A stretch of 64,000 nt of DNA from assembly GCF_033115175.1 (NCBI RefSeq), contig NC_084836.1, positions 64,223,097 through 64,287,096 on the forward strand. The letters are read 5' to 3'. The DNA comes from Lepus europaeus. Taxonomy: Eukaryota; Chordata; Mammalia; Lagomorpha; Leporidae. Below the pieces are notes generated by a model. That model worked only from the letters and a program-made list of their open reading frames with translations. It was not told where the DNA came from and searched no databases. The translations under genes and the position numbers were made by a program. This document shows, piece after piece, positions 27,435-40,600 of this stretch. Position 1 is the first letter of the stretch. Every line of letters starts with the position of its first letter.

Positions 27435-27988
27435 GGAATTTTTTTTTTTTTTTTTTTTTTCCTAAAATCTCCGAAGAATGAAGCTCAAATTTTTGGATCT
27501 CTGAAAATAGGAACAAAGTTTTTACAACCTTTGGATGAGTAAGCTAGTAGTGTCAGAAAAGGTAGATTTACTCTCCATTTATTCAGTTCATGGTTTCAGT
27601 AAATATTTCCTTGGTTATTTTATGCACTGAGTAGTACTAAGTTAGGTGCTGGAAATGTAAGGGTGGAGTTTACTATCCAATTGATGCTATCGAACTACAT
27701 TGTATAGGAGAAATAGAAAACAATTACCTTTGTATTTTCCTGAGCAGCCTAGACAGTGGCATTTTTCTTTGAGTAGCTCTTTTATTGTAATCTTCCTTTT
27801 TTCATGATCATCCTCCTGCCTCACCCAGAGTCCTAGCTAGGGAAGGGTTGAAGGAGTGGATATCTGAAAGAGAATGAGCCTCAGTTAGTATAGGCGGAGG
27901 TTTATCTGAGTCAGGGTTCCAAGGGCTGTCAGAATGGGGTAATTTCCTGCATGGAAATGGCCAATTTTGTGGTTTGGCACTTGGAACT

Positions 27989-28262
27989 TTTTTTTTTTTT
28001 TTTTTTTTTTTTTTGAAAGAGTTACAGAGAGAGAGAGAGATCTCTTCCATCCACTGGTTCACTCCCCCAGATGGCGGCAGTGGTCACAGCTGGGCTGGTT
28101 TGAAGCCAGTAGCTTTTTCTGGGTCTCCCAAGTGAGTGCAGGGACCCAGAAACTTGGGCCATCCTCTGGTGCTTTCACAGGCAAACTAGCAGGGACTGGA
28201 TTGGAAGTGGAGCAGCCGGCATTCAAACTGGGGCCCATATGGGATGCTGACAGTGATGGCCT
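27989..28262 (-). repeat. C-repeat SINE, head truncated, with target duplication
   Basis: cacttggaact flanks both sides (about 27978 and 28263). Poly(T) of about 25. Confidence 0.85.
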
Positions 28263-28424
28263 CCACTTGGAACTCCTTACTCCTAGACGATGGTTTAGCC
28301 AGGGAGAAGGGGATTTTAGATAGAAAAGTCAAAGCATCCTTGCTTGTGGTGTCAGGAACTAGAAGCAGTGAAAACTTAGAACTTCCCTGGGTGTGGAACA
28401 GGAATGGGACAGTTTCTGTGTTGG

Positions 28425-28605
28425 AGCAAGATTTCTCAACCTTGACACTATTGTTGTCTTGGGCTAGATAATTCTTTTTTGTGGGGGGCTTAGAAGCATC
28501 CCCGGCTTCTGCTTGGTAAATGCTGGTAGTATACACCTTCAGACGTTACTAAATGTCCCTTAGGAAACAAAATTGTCCCTGGTTGGAAATCTTTGCATTA
28601 GAGTA
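28425..28605 (-). mobile_element. MER20-like hAT-Charlie remnant
   Basis: ttctcaaccttgacactatt, gggctagataattctttttt, ttagaagcatccccggc and aatgtcccttaggaaacaaaa follow MER20 in reverse orientation. Confidence 0.75.
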
Positions 28606-29485
28606 TGGCAGGTAGTCCAGAGACGTGTAGAATTGAGAAATGTCCTTAACTTTCACAGTTATAAAGCTAAAAGGTAATGGCATGATTCCTTTATCATATA
28701 GTAGAATTTACTTTCCTTATTTAGTCGGCAAACATTTGAAATCTCTCCTCAGTTCCCAAAAATATGTGGACATCTCCCATTTGTGGGATTTTGGTGTTTT
28801 ACAGTTAGCATGAAATAAAGAACTGCGGGGGCAGAGTCCGGCTAGAGGGTGTTAATGTATCTTTCATTAGACTTGATCAGACAGGGTACCTGTAACAGCA
28901 TTGAAATCTAATTTATTTCAACACCTTGGATTGTCAGCCTTTTTCTGTTAAAACCATGTTACAGGCCTACCAAGTAGAAGCTCTCTGATTGTAGTTGAGA
29001 GAAAAGCAGTCCATTTGGCCATGTGGCAAGAGCTTTACTGTGTTAAACTTAAGGGCAATGTCCCTTAACTCTTAAAAATGAAACATAAGGACGCTTAAGA
29101 CTGGGGCTGGGTTCTTGTCTAGTTTGAGAGCTGTCTGCTGTTCTCTGGCTGGTTTCTTTTCATTTGGTGAAAATCCTGTTTGTTCAAAGGGAGACACCCT
29201 CCTTTGCTTTACTGTTCTTTCCAGCTCTGGATTGGAGGGCAGTTTATCATCAGGCTTTGTTGTGAAGAGCATTTTGGGTAGGAAGCTTACAATGAAATAA
29301 CTCTAGGTTTACTGCTGAGAACTGTTTTCAATTTCATTGTATCCCAGTATTGTAATTCCATATTTAAGTGACATCTGATACCAGGAATCAAGTTGCATAG
29401 GAAGAAGAATGGCTGGATCATCTCTGGTTTTGTAGTATCTTCCATTTGGTAGTAGATCTTTTATTTGTTTTAAAAATATTTTATT

Positions 29486-30472
29486 GGGCTGGCGCTGTGG
29501 TGTAGTAGGTTAGGTCTCCGCCTGCAATGCCAGAATCCCATATGGACTCCAGTTCAAGTCCTGGTTGCTTCACCTGCACCCACATGGGAGACCTGGAGGA
29601 AGCTCCTGGCTTTGGATTGGTCCAGCTTCTGCCATTGCGACCGTCCGTTTGGGGAGTGAACCAGTGGATGGAAGACACTTCTCCCTCCCACCCGCCCGCC
29701 CGCCCGCCTGCCTTCCTTTCTTCCTTGCTTCCATCCCTCCTTCCCTCCTTCCCTCCACCTCTCTCTCTCTCTCCCCCTCTCCCTCTCTTTGTCTCTCTGT
29801 AACTCTGCCTCTCAAATAAGATCTTTTTTTAAATATCTATTTATTTATTTGAAAGAGTTACAGAGAGGTATAGGGAGACAGAGACAGCGAGAGAGATGTC
29901 TTCCATCTACTGGTTCACTCCCCAAATGGCTGCAATGGCTGGAGCTGCACCGATCTGGAGCCAGGAGCTTCCTCTGGGTCTCCCAAGTGGGTGCAGGGGC
30001 TCAAGGACTTGGGCCATATTCTACTGCTTTCCTAGGCCATAGCAGAGAGCTGCTTCAGAAGTGGACCAGCTGGGACTCGAGCCAGTGCCTATATGGGATG
30101 CCGGCACTGCAGGTGGCAGCTTTACCTGCTGTGCCCCAGTGCCAGCCCCAATAAATATTTTTATTTTATCTGTTTATTTGAAAGGTAGAATGACAGGGGT
30201 AGAAGGGTGAAGACAGAGATCTTCCATCTGCTGGTTCACTCCCCAGTTGGCCATGGTGGCTGGGGCTAGGCCAGGCTGATGCCAGGAGCCTGGAACTCCA
30301 TCTGGGTCTGCTACATGGGTACCAGGGGGCCTAAACATTTGGGACATCATCTCCTGCGTTCTCAGGCCATTACCTGGGAGCTTGGGTCAGAAGTGGAGCA
30401 ACAGGGACTTGAAAACCTGTGCTCTGGCATTGCAAATAGTGGCTTAACCTGCTGTGCCAGAACACCAGCCCC
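29486..30472. repeat. cluster of three C-repeat SINEs
   Basis: Plus copy 29486-29830, whose tail region has expanded into a long pyrimidine tract (about 29680-29800), then minus copies 29831-30150 and 30153-30472. Confidence 0.85.
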
Positions 30473-30514
30473 CTATTTAGACCTTTTAGAAGTAATTATA
30501 TTTTTGAAAACTAA

Positions 30515-31040
30515 GCAGTTCTAGTAATAATAGCTAATGTTTATTAAGTGCATTTTGGATGACAGACACCATACCAGGGCCTTTGTATAGTTTTTCTTGT
30601 TTAATCTCTCAAGCCTTGTAATTGGGCATTTTTTTGTTTTGTTTTTAGATTTATTTTATTTATTTGAAAGGCAGAGTTTCAGAGACTAGAGAGAACTTCT
30701 GTTCACTGGTTCACTCCCCAGATGGCCAGGGCTGGGCCAGACTGAAGCCAGGAACAACTTCTGGGTCTCCCACGTCGGGAGAGGGGCCCAGCGACTTGGG
30801 CCATCTTTTACTGCTTCCCTAAGCACATTAGCAGAGAGCTAGATTGGAGGCGGAGCAGCTGAGACTTCAACCAGTGCCTGTATGGGATTCCAGTGCTGCA
30901 GGCAGAGGCTTAACCTGCTCTGCCACAACACCGGCCCACTAAAATTTTTATAAATAATGAAATTGAGGAGGCACAACAAGTTGAAGTCAACTTGTTCAAG
31001 GTTAAGCAGCTTGTAAGTAGTAGAGCCTGCTGCATTGCGT
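30515..31040 (+). repeat. MIR split by a C-repeat SINE
   Basis: MIR halves 30515-30635 (taatagctaatgtttattaa) and 30939-31040 (ggttaagcagcttgtaagta) are separated by a minus C-repeat at 30636-30938. Confidence 0.75.
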
Positions 31041-31426
31041 TACCCTCACTGCATAGCACAGAGAATTTTATGTGTCTGGGAAACTTGTAAATGAAGTGGT
31101 GGTCTGATGACCCTCGGGTAAAAGTGCATGGAAAAACAGATGCCAGGCACCAGATAACTTACCATTCCTTTTATTTTCTGATTCCTGTGAGCCATGCATG
31201 TATTGTAACTAGTTTGTAATTTGTGAAACAGGATGTGTGTTTTGCTCTCCCATGGCAGCAGAGAGGAGGGCTCTGGTTTCTTCTGGATTCAAATAGAGAA
31301 TGGAAAAATGAACTGGGACTCTTGAATGAGTGGGAGGATATAGTCCGTGTGCATTGGAAGGCTGGGGGTATGCATGTATCCCACACACCTGGGGAGATAT
31401 GGCTGTGCTTAAAACTGTGGAAGAGA

Positions 31427-31742
31427 GAGGCCGGCGCTGTGGTGCAGTGGGTTAACGACCTTTCTTGAAGTGCTGGCATCCCATATAGGTGCTGGTTCTA
31501 GTCCCGGCTGCTCCTCTTCCGATCCAGCTCTCTGCTATGGCCTGGGAAAGCAGTACAAGATGGCCCAAGTCCTTGGGCCCCTGCACCCATGTGGGAGACC
31601 TGGAAGAAGCTCCTGGCTTTGAGTTGGCGCAGCTCCAGCCATTGCAGCCATTTGGGGAGTGAACCAGCAGATGGAAGACCTCTCTCTCTCTGTAACTCTG
31701 TCTTTCAAATAAATAAAATAAATCTTTGAAAAACAAACAAAC
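31427..31742 (+). repeat. C-repeat SINE with target duplication
   Basis: aaactgtggaagag lies on both sides (about 31411 and 31744). Tail tttcaaataaataaaataaa. Confidence 0.9.
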
Positions 31743-31920
31743 AAACTGTGGAAGAGGAGAGGTGGGAATCAGATGAATTGGCACTCCAGCTATAGCATTT
31801 CCAGGATTTCTGAAGTGAACTACTAAGTGTCCTTGTTGCTCTGTGGTATAAATTTTGGAAGAAATTTAACAGAAACTAGGGCATGAATATTCCTTTTTTG
31901 TTCATTTCAAATGGAATTTT

Positions 31921-32222
31921 TTCAAAAAATATTTACTTATTTATTTGAAAGGCAGAGTTACAGAGGGAGACTGAGAGAGAGAGATCTTCCATCTGCTGGT
32001 TCACTCCCCAGATGTCCACAACAGCCAATGCTGGGCCAGGTCAGAGCCAGGAGCTTCTTCCGGGTCTCCCATGTGGGTGCACTTGGGCCACCTTCTGCTG
32101 CTTTCATAGGCACATTAGGGAGTTGGATCGGAAGTGGAGCAGCTGGGACTCAAACTGTCATTGATATGGGATGCTGGTGCTGCCGACAGTAGCTTAACCC
32201 ACTGTGCCATAGCACCAGCACC
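31921..32222 (-). repeat. C-repeat SINE
   Basis: Inverse tail tatttatttgaaaggcagag to head gccatagcaccagc. Confidence 0.85.
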
Positions 32223-33294
32223 CTTAGAAGGATTTTTCTCATGTTTATATTCATGTTTATATTTCAGACCCACCTGCTGCTAAAGAGTGGCTTTAACTGA
32301 TAGAGAAATCCCGGAGAACCTTGAGATCTTTTCCTTGTAGAGGGCCAGTTTTTTCATGAATGCATATCAGATTGAGGTCGTTTTAGAATGAAGATAGGAA
32401 ATCCTGTATGGGAGATAAGTCAGTTCTAAAATGTTGATTTTTTTTTTCCCCCTTAAATCAACAAAACACAAATTGCTTTTATTTCTTAGAGTTCATTTAA
32501 AATTGGTTGGAGTAGAGACAGTTGTGATATTTAGCCAGGAATATCATAACAGTTATCATGCCATGTACTATACAGCATTTGAATTTCATATTCAGAATTG
32601 TGTTATATTCACACATATGCCTGGTAATGTCTGACTTGAAGTGCGCAGCACATTCATGAGTGTAACTCTTACCTACCTTGTCCAGAGATCATATATATGT
32701 TCTGAACCAACCTATTCATCTTCTTAAAAGCTTTACCTCTGGTTCTCTTTTAAAAGGTTATTTGAAACATTACCTAAATTTGCTTATTGCCAGTTCTTGG
32801 AAGCTTGTTAAAGAAGCCTTTCTATCTGAATTCTTCTGCCCTTATTGAAAACATTGTAACATAATCCAGGGAGATGGCTTTTTCTGTATCAAGATGGATT
32901 GTGTCTCATATCAAGTTAGTGTGTACTATTTCAGCACAGTATGTGATTGATGTGTCATGTCAAACTTTACCAACAATTTTGGCTTCTGCATCTTTCTTTC
33001 CTCTTTGCTCATTTAAAGTGCAGTTGTGCTCAGTGACTTCACTTTTTATCATTCCTAGTATTATATCACATCTGGGAAAGGGTAAAAAGCTAAGAATCCC
33101 CTCAGCGATGTCAGCATCATGTTGTTATGTGACCCTTTATTTTTATTTTTTTTAATGTTGACGTGATATTAATACAAAGCGAATAGATTCAGTGTAGTTC
33201 ATAGATACAGTTCTAAAAATATAGCGATATTCCCTTCTTCCTTCTCTCCCTCCTGACCTTTAATATTTAAGCCACAAACCCAAGGAAATAACTA
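32223..33294. other. BAZ2A intron 1, no recognised feature
   Basis: A/T-rich unique-looking DNA. Nothing coding or structural was recognised. Confidence 0.5.
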
Positions 33295-33605
33295 TTTTTG
33301 GGACACCATCTTTCTTTCTGTTGACAAAAGGAGAGAGGGAGGCAGAGAGAGAGAAGGAGAGATAGGTCTTCCATCTGCTGGTTCACTCCCCAGATGGCCA
33401 TGACAGACGGTGCCAGGCCAAAACCAGGAACCCAGAATTCCATCTTGGTCTCCCATATGGGTGTCAAGGACCCAAGTACTTGGGCCATTATTGCTGCTTT
33501 TCCATTAGCAGGGAGGTAGATTAGAAGTGAAGCAGCCTGGATTGGCACCAGTCCTCACATTAGATGCTGGTGTTGCAAGTGGTGGTGCACTGTGCCACAG
33601 TGTTC
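33295..33605 (-). repeat. worn C-repeat SINE
   Basis: Begins near tctttctgttgacaaaagga, includes the diagnostic body (ggttcactccccagatggcc), and ends near gtgccacagtg. Confidence 0.7.
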
Positions 33606-34154
33606 TTGGAACACCATCTTAATGAAAGCTTTTCACTGATGACATTTTTCTGATCTGTGTTCTTGGAGTCCATGGTATTTCCCATGTATAAGAAATAGAA
33701 TATTGCTGGATGATTAGAGTTTTACCATTATTGTTACCTTTTCTGAAATGTATTCTCCTTTTCAAATCCCTTGACACATGTACCTAACTGTATTGTCTTT
33801 GGTTGTCTAGGGCTATAGATAGGATAACTAGAAACTTTGTTTAGCTCAAGTATAACAACAAAACCAAGCAGGGTGTATATCAAATACTTTTCCTGTCAAT
33901 GTTTCCTGTCAGAAAGATGGCTTTGGGGACATTCTGTGGATCCTGGGAGTGGATCTCTGGCCTCGCTTTGAGGATTAAAAACACAATGATGGAGAATGTT
34001 CAATGTTAAAACAGAGGGAAGATACCTAAGATAGAGGAATAACCTGGGCTGGGAATTTGGAAGGCGGGGCTTACACTGAGGAAGACTCTTCCAGGCTTGT
34101 GTCTTGTTTATTCTCACTGACTCTCCATAGCTCTACAAAGCTAGCATTACGTCT

Positions 34155-34437
34155 AACAAATTTTATTTATTTGAAAGGCTCAGGGAGAGAGAGAGAGAGA
34201 GATCGATCTCCCAAGTGCCTACAACAGCTGAGGCCTGGCCAAGTTGAAGCCAGGATTCGATCTGTGTCTCCCACCTGGGTGGCAGGGACCCAACCATTTG
34301 AGCCATTACTTGCTACCTCCCAGGGTGGCAGGAAACAGGAATTAGGAGCAGAACTGGGACTGAAACTCAAGCACTCCAATATGGGATGTGGATGTCCCAA
34401 ATGACATCTTACCTGCTAGGACAAGTGCCTACCCCTG
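34155..34437 (-). repeat. C-repeat SINE upstream of the first large BAZ2A exon
   Basis: Inverse tail aaattttatttatttgaaag to a worn head near 34437, about 170 bp before the exon at 34605. Confidence 0.8.
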
Positions 34438-34606
34438 CAAAGCTCATAGGGCTGTTTGTGTAGGGAATATTCTCTTTTCTCTTTCTCCACTTTACCTCAA
34501 AGTACTTAGGTAAGAGAAGGGTAAGTAGGTAGAGGGCATTCCAAATGACGTAACCTTGTTTAACCGCCAGTATTTTTTTCCTCCCTCTCTCTCCCCTCCT
34601 GCAGAA

Positions 34607-37600
34607 ATGGAGGCAAACGACCATTTTAACTTTACTGGCCTTCCCCCTGCACCTGCTGCCTCAGGACTGAAACCCTCTCCTTCCTCAGGGGAGGGCCTCT
34701 ACACTAACGGGTCTCCCATGAACTTCCCCCAGCAAGGGAAAAGTGAGTGTGAGGGTCATCATGTGGCCCGGGGAGGGAGTGGGTCTCATTCCTTTTTAGA
34801 GCAGGTTGACGGGAGAAGACTTGGCTCTACCTCAGCCCATCTGCCCTACAACAACTCCTGTCTGCCAGGTGGGGAGGGAGGAATTGAATCCATAGAATGC
34901 CAGCTGCTGGAGAGAAATCAAGCCTCTAAGAGCAAATTGTAGGGGTTTATGGAAGCACCACTTTTAATCTTTAAGTTGGAAGGGATTAGAAAAACTACTG
35001 GCTTTTTTATATTAGTCTGCTCTTCTGTCAGGACTGTTTCCTGGCCACTACCAGAGAGTGATGAGGTGGCTACTGCTGCTGATAACCAGGTTGGACCATG
35101 AGAAAGAGATAAAGGACCAGCCCTCTGAGAAGCTGTTTATAGAGGTTGGGGAAGCTGGGCTGGGCTGAACCAGTAGTGCCCTGGGTGGGGAAATGGGGTG
35201 AAGGGTGAGATGTGTTTGTCTTTGAGCTTGTAGCAAAGAAGGTAGATGCTAGAAGGGTTTATGCCACCTTCTGTCCTTGGTAGATGGTAGGGACAAAGGA
35301 GGGGCCAGTGCTTACCTAATTCCCCAGAGAGTAATACATAATTCCAGATGGAAGTGTTGCTACCAGGATCTGGCTTATCAGTTGCTCCGTGCCATGGCTC
35401 TGCCAAGTACCTATCTAATCTGGCTTGGGTTTCAGGTCCTTTATGTTTAGAAGCAGAGAAGCTCACATGCTACCTTCCTTGCCGCAGAAAAATACAGGCT
35501 TTTACCTACCACTTCTCCCTCCTGTTTTCTACGAGGGGGTTGCAGAAGAAGCTTCTTTATTTTATTGGGGTTCTTCCCCTTCTCAAGATTTTTTTGGTGT
35601 CTTGATTCCCATTATTGGATGGTTTTTCCTTCATCATCCCAGAGGTTGCCATTGGCATTCAGAGCTGAATTCCCTGGTCATGCCAAAATTTTTATTCACT
35701 ACATATTACCCTCCAGTGCCCATGGGGAGGGCTCAGCCAAGCCTCTGAGCTGGAATCTTGTCGCTGTGGTGACTGCAAATTCTATTCTTAGCCTAGCACA
35801 AAGTGCAGGATCTGCATGTGCCAGTGAGGTGGAGGCCGTCCCTTCTGGTGCCACTGTGGGGCCAGATAGGCACTAGGAAAGGGGTGTGTGTGTGTGTGTG
35901 TGCGCAGAGTTCAGTCATGCCCCTCCGAGGGAGACATTCCTTAGGGAATCAGTGGGGACGAATGCAAGTCACTGTAGGAAGTCTGCAAACAGCTTCATTT
36001 AATAAAAACAAAAAGCCTGCAGCCACAGCAGCTCATTGCTGGTGGCTCCCATGGCAGGCTGGGAAAGCTCTCCAGCCCCCTACCCAGCAGCTTCAGCGGC
36101 AGAGACTAAGCATTATGTAGGAGCAGCTGGGTTTGGTGTTCCCCAGAGATGCAAAAGCTAAATATAACAGGGGAATCTCCCTCTTCTTTACCTTCCTGTT
36201 TTCTAGCCAGTGCTATTACTTTGGGGTTCTTTTGTTAGCGTTCCTGACGTACATATGTGTTACTGACCCATCTTTCTCCTTCTCTGCCAGGTTTGAATGG
36301 GGATGTGAATGTTAATGGCTTATCTACTGTATCTCACACTACTACTTCAGGGATTTTGAACTCTGCTCCCCACTCCAGCACCTCACACCTCCATCACCCC
36401 AACGTGGCCTACGACTGTCTCTGGAACTACTCACAGTACCCATCTGCTAATCCTGGCAGCAACCTCAAGGACCCACCCCTTCTCTCCCAGTTCTCGGGGG
36501 GACAGTACCCACTCAACGGCATTCTTGGGGGCAGCCGGCAACCTTCATCCCCAAGTCACAACACTAATCTTCGGGCTGGGAGCCAAGAGTTCTGGGCCAA
36601 CGGTACCCAGAGTCCAATGGGGCTTAACTTTGACTCGCAGGAACTGTATGATTCCTTTCCTGACCAGAATTTTGAGGTGATGCCCAATGGACCCCCTAGT
36701 TTTTTCACCTCCCCACAGACTTCTCCCATGTTGGGATCTAGCATCCAGACCTTTGCACCCTCCCAGGAGGTAGGCGGTGGCATTCATCCTGATGAGGCAG
36801 CAGAAAAGGAGTTGACTTCAGTGGTGGCGGAGAATGGCACTGGCTTGGTAGGCAGCCTGGAGCTGGAAGAAGACCAGCCAGGTATTCCTGGGTCCCTGAG
36901 CTGGGGGGTAAGGGGGAGAGGGGAAATTGGGTTGTGGGGACAGTGGCTTTTGAGGTGAGGAAAACTTGTCTTTCCAGCTCTCTACAGTGGAGGCTGATTT
37001 GCATGTTGGTGATTAGCAGAGCCAAGTGGCTGGTGTTTTTGTGGCAGCAGCACCAGCTCGCGAGTGGGAGTGCAAATTATTTCAAGCTCATGCAGAGCTG
37101 CTGGCCTGGAGAGGGCAGGTGGGCGAGCCTGAAACAGCCCCAACAGACACCCTGCACCAAGAAGGGCTTCTTCCAAAATGCATAAAGGAGTTGGGCCTTT
37201 AGCAGATTGCATTGAGGCTGTTTGGACTGGCTGAAGTGGAGTCAGACTGGCTGCTAAGGTGGCCTGAGCCCCAGTGATGATTGGCATGTGCAGGAGGGAA
37301 GGAGGCAGGCCAAGCACATCATTGCTTGTCTGCTCAGTTTCCCTCATTGTTAGTGTTGGTACATGTGACGACGACTCATCTTCTCTCTCAGAAGAGAAAA
37401 GTTTAGCATGCAGTTGATTCCCTGTCTAAGGGAACCACCCTGTAAAATCATAGTGTGTTTTTTCCCATCCCACTGGATGGGGAAGATTTCTGAGAACATA
37501 TTGGGGTTCTGGTGTCAGGCCTAACTCTCCTCTCCACTGCCTCAGGATGGATTTTCCCAGCACGCTTCTGCTGACGTAGGGTATCTTGATGTGGTTGGTT

Positions 37601-40600
37601 CCAGCATGTAGAGGTGGCGTCCTGGCTGCGATCAATGTTGAGTGAATGAACATGCTTCTAGCAAAGACTGCCTGCTTATTGTAGCTGAATGAGTCAATTG
37701 AAGGCACTGATTTTTGACTTTTGCTGTCTCCTGGAATTCCTTAGAACTGAAGATGTGTGGCTATAATGGTTCTGTCCCCTCTGTGGAGTCATTACACCAA
37801 GAGGTCTCAGTCTTGGTCCCTGACCCCTCAGTGAGCTGTTTGGATGATCCTTCACATCTTCCTGATCAACTGGAAGACACTCCGATCCTCAGTGAAGACT
37901 CCCTGGAGCCCTTTGACTCTCTGGCACCAGGTGGGCTGGCTCCCTTCAGCAGCTGGAGAGCTGGTAAACCAGGAACAGGATTAAGGAATACGGGGCGCTG
38001 GGACCTCCAGATAATCCTGTGGTAGACCATAGTCAGCACACCACTGGCCTGCCTGGGCCAGCTGCACTCTGAGCTGGATTGGGTCATTTCCCAGGTTCTC
38101 TCCTAGTGTTCCATTTGGCCAAGAGCCCTGAGCTGTATAATTCACCAGATAGGGACCTACTACCAGACAGATGGACTGTTTGGGTTCTAACTAACTAGAA
38201 AGAAAGCATTCACCAGTTAAGAATAACCTTTTACCCTAGTGCAGTATTAAGGAGTCCTGTTTCAATGATAAATGCTAGAATTTTGCATATCTGTGTGGGT
38301 AGACGTTCAGTTAATGCCCTTCCTTTTGTTTCTATCTCAGACTTATGATTTCTACAATCTCATGGATTTATTTATTATCTGAAAGATTTGTTATTTTTTA
38401 ATAAAGATTTATTTATTTATTTATTCACTCCCTCAAAAGGCCACAACAGCCATGGCAGGGCCAGGCCAAAGCTAGGAGCTTCTTCCAGGTCTCCCACATG
38501 GTTGCAGGGGCACTAGCAGTTGTACCATCTTGTGCTGCTTTCCCTGGCACATTAGCAGGGAACTGACTTGGAAGTGGAACAGCTGGAACTCAAACTGGCT
38601 CCCATATGGGATGCTTGTGTCACAGGTGGTGGCTTAACCCAGTATGTCTCAATGCCGGCCCTGCATGACTTTATTTCAGGGAGTGGGCAGTAAATTTTTC
38701 CCTAATTTAATATCAGAAAAAATCTTTTTTTTTTTGACAGGCAGAGTGGATTGTGAGAGAGAGAGAGAGACAGAGAGAAAGGTCTTCCTTTTTGCCGTTG
38801 GTTCACCCTCCAATGGCCGCTGCGGACGGCGCATCGCGCTGATCCGAAGGCAGGAGCCAGGTGCTTCTCCTGGTCTCCCATGGGGTGCAGGGTAGGACTT
38901 GGGCCATCCTCCACTGCCTTCCCGGGCCATAGCAGAGAGCTGGCCTGAAAGAGGGGCAACCGGGACAGAATCCGGCACCCCAATTGGGACTAGAACCTGG
39001 TGTGCCGGCGCCGCAAGGCGGGGATTAGCCTGTTAAGCCAGAAAAAATCTTTATACTGTGAAAATAGAATTGGGTATTGGGACCAGCGCTGTGGCATAGC
39101 AGGTAAAGCCACTGCCTGAAGTGTCAGCATCCCGTATGGGTGCCGATTCTAGTCCCGGCTGCTCCACTTCTGATCCAACTCTTGGCTATGGCCTGGGAAA
39201 GCAGTAGAAGATGGTCCAAGTCCTTGGACCCCTGCACCCACATGGGAGACCTGGAAGCTCGTGGCTGCTGGCTTTGGATCCGCGCAGGTCTTGCCGTTGC
39301 GGCCATCTGGGGAGTGAACCAGCCTCTGCCTCTGCCTCTCTGTAACTGCCTTTCAAATAAATAAATCTAAAAAAAAAAAAATACAGTGACACCTTCTTTT
39401 AAAAAATTCAGTATTAAACCAATGTTTCTTTAATCTTGCTTTTTGATTTTTTTTCTCAATATCCTGTATTCTGATTTTCCCACCCCCTATGAACAGAGCC
39501 AGTGAGTGGAGGACTTTATGGTATTGATGACACTGAGCTGATGGGTGCAGAAGACAAGCTGCCTCTTGAGGACAGTCCTGTGATCTCTGCCCTCGATTGC
39601 CCTTCCCTCAACACTGCTACTGCCTTCAGTCTCCTGGCAGATGACAGCCAAGCTTCGGCCTCTATCTTTGCCAGCCCCGCCTCTCCACCCGTCCTAGGGG
39701 AGTCTGTCCTCCAAGGTAAGTAAAGAGAGGTGGAACAAAGTTCTTGACCTGTGAAATGTGAGAGAGTAGGCTCCATAGTTAGGGCCTAAAGGGTAGGAAA
39801 CCTCCAAGAGCACCATGCTGGAAGCTGAGGGGCTCTGAGTAAAGAGAACAAGCCCCAGCCTGCGCAGCTCTGATCTGTGCTCTGCACTCAGAAGAACTCG
39901 GAAGACTTGGAGTTTGCAGGCAGGAGGAAGCTGGAAGCTCAGGTGAGAGAGGAGTTTTCATAGAGTGACGTCCAGCAGCAGCTTTGTCCTGTGAGAGTGC
40001 TTGGGGACGAAAGCCAGAAGCTTATTTCTGTCTAACCCTAACGAAAAACCCCTGAAGTTGCTCTGTCTAGCTTAGTCCAGGTTTGAGGAGATTCTCGTCT
40101 TCCGTGACACCATTTTTCCTTTCCCACCCTGTTTGATTGGATTCCAGATAACAGCTTTGACCTGAATAATGGTAGTGATGCTGAGCAGGAAGAGATGGAA
40201 TCTCAGGCTTCTGACTTCCCACCCGCCCTGATGGAGCCAGCCCCTGACCAGGCGTCTGCTATTCAGCTTCGGCCCGTAGCCTCCCCAGCAGTCTCACCCA
40301 CAGCCTCCCTCGCAGTGTCTCCAGCAGCCTCCCCAGAAATCTCTCCAGAAGTGTCTCCAGCCGCCTCCCCAGCTTCCTCTGCAACCCTCCCAGCAGTCTC
40401 CGTGACAACTCCAGTGGCCTCCCCAAAAGTCTCTCCTGTAGCTTCCCCAGCAGCTGCCTTTCCATCCGCTTCCTCAGCAGTCCAGGAGGTCAGCAGCTTC
40501 CCTGAAACCACTGCTGGCTTGGATGAGGTCGCCGGAGAGGGGGTCGCTGCTCCCAGTAGTGGTGAGTGTCCAGACTGCTCTGTCTGCTGCTGCTTCCCAA

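Noticed and set aside
40259-40511. Open frames on the minus strand opposite BAZ2A exon 5.
   Set aside because: Mirror of the Ser-Pro-Ala repeat; low-complexity shadow frames.
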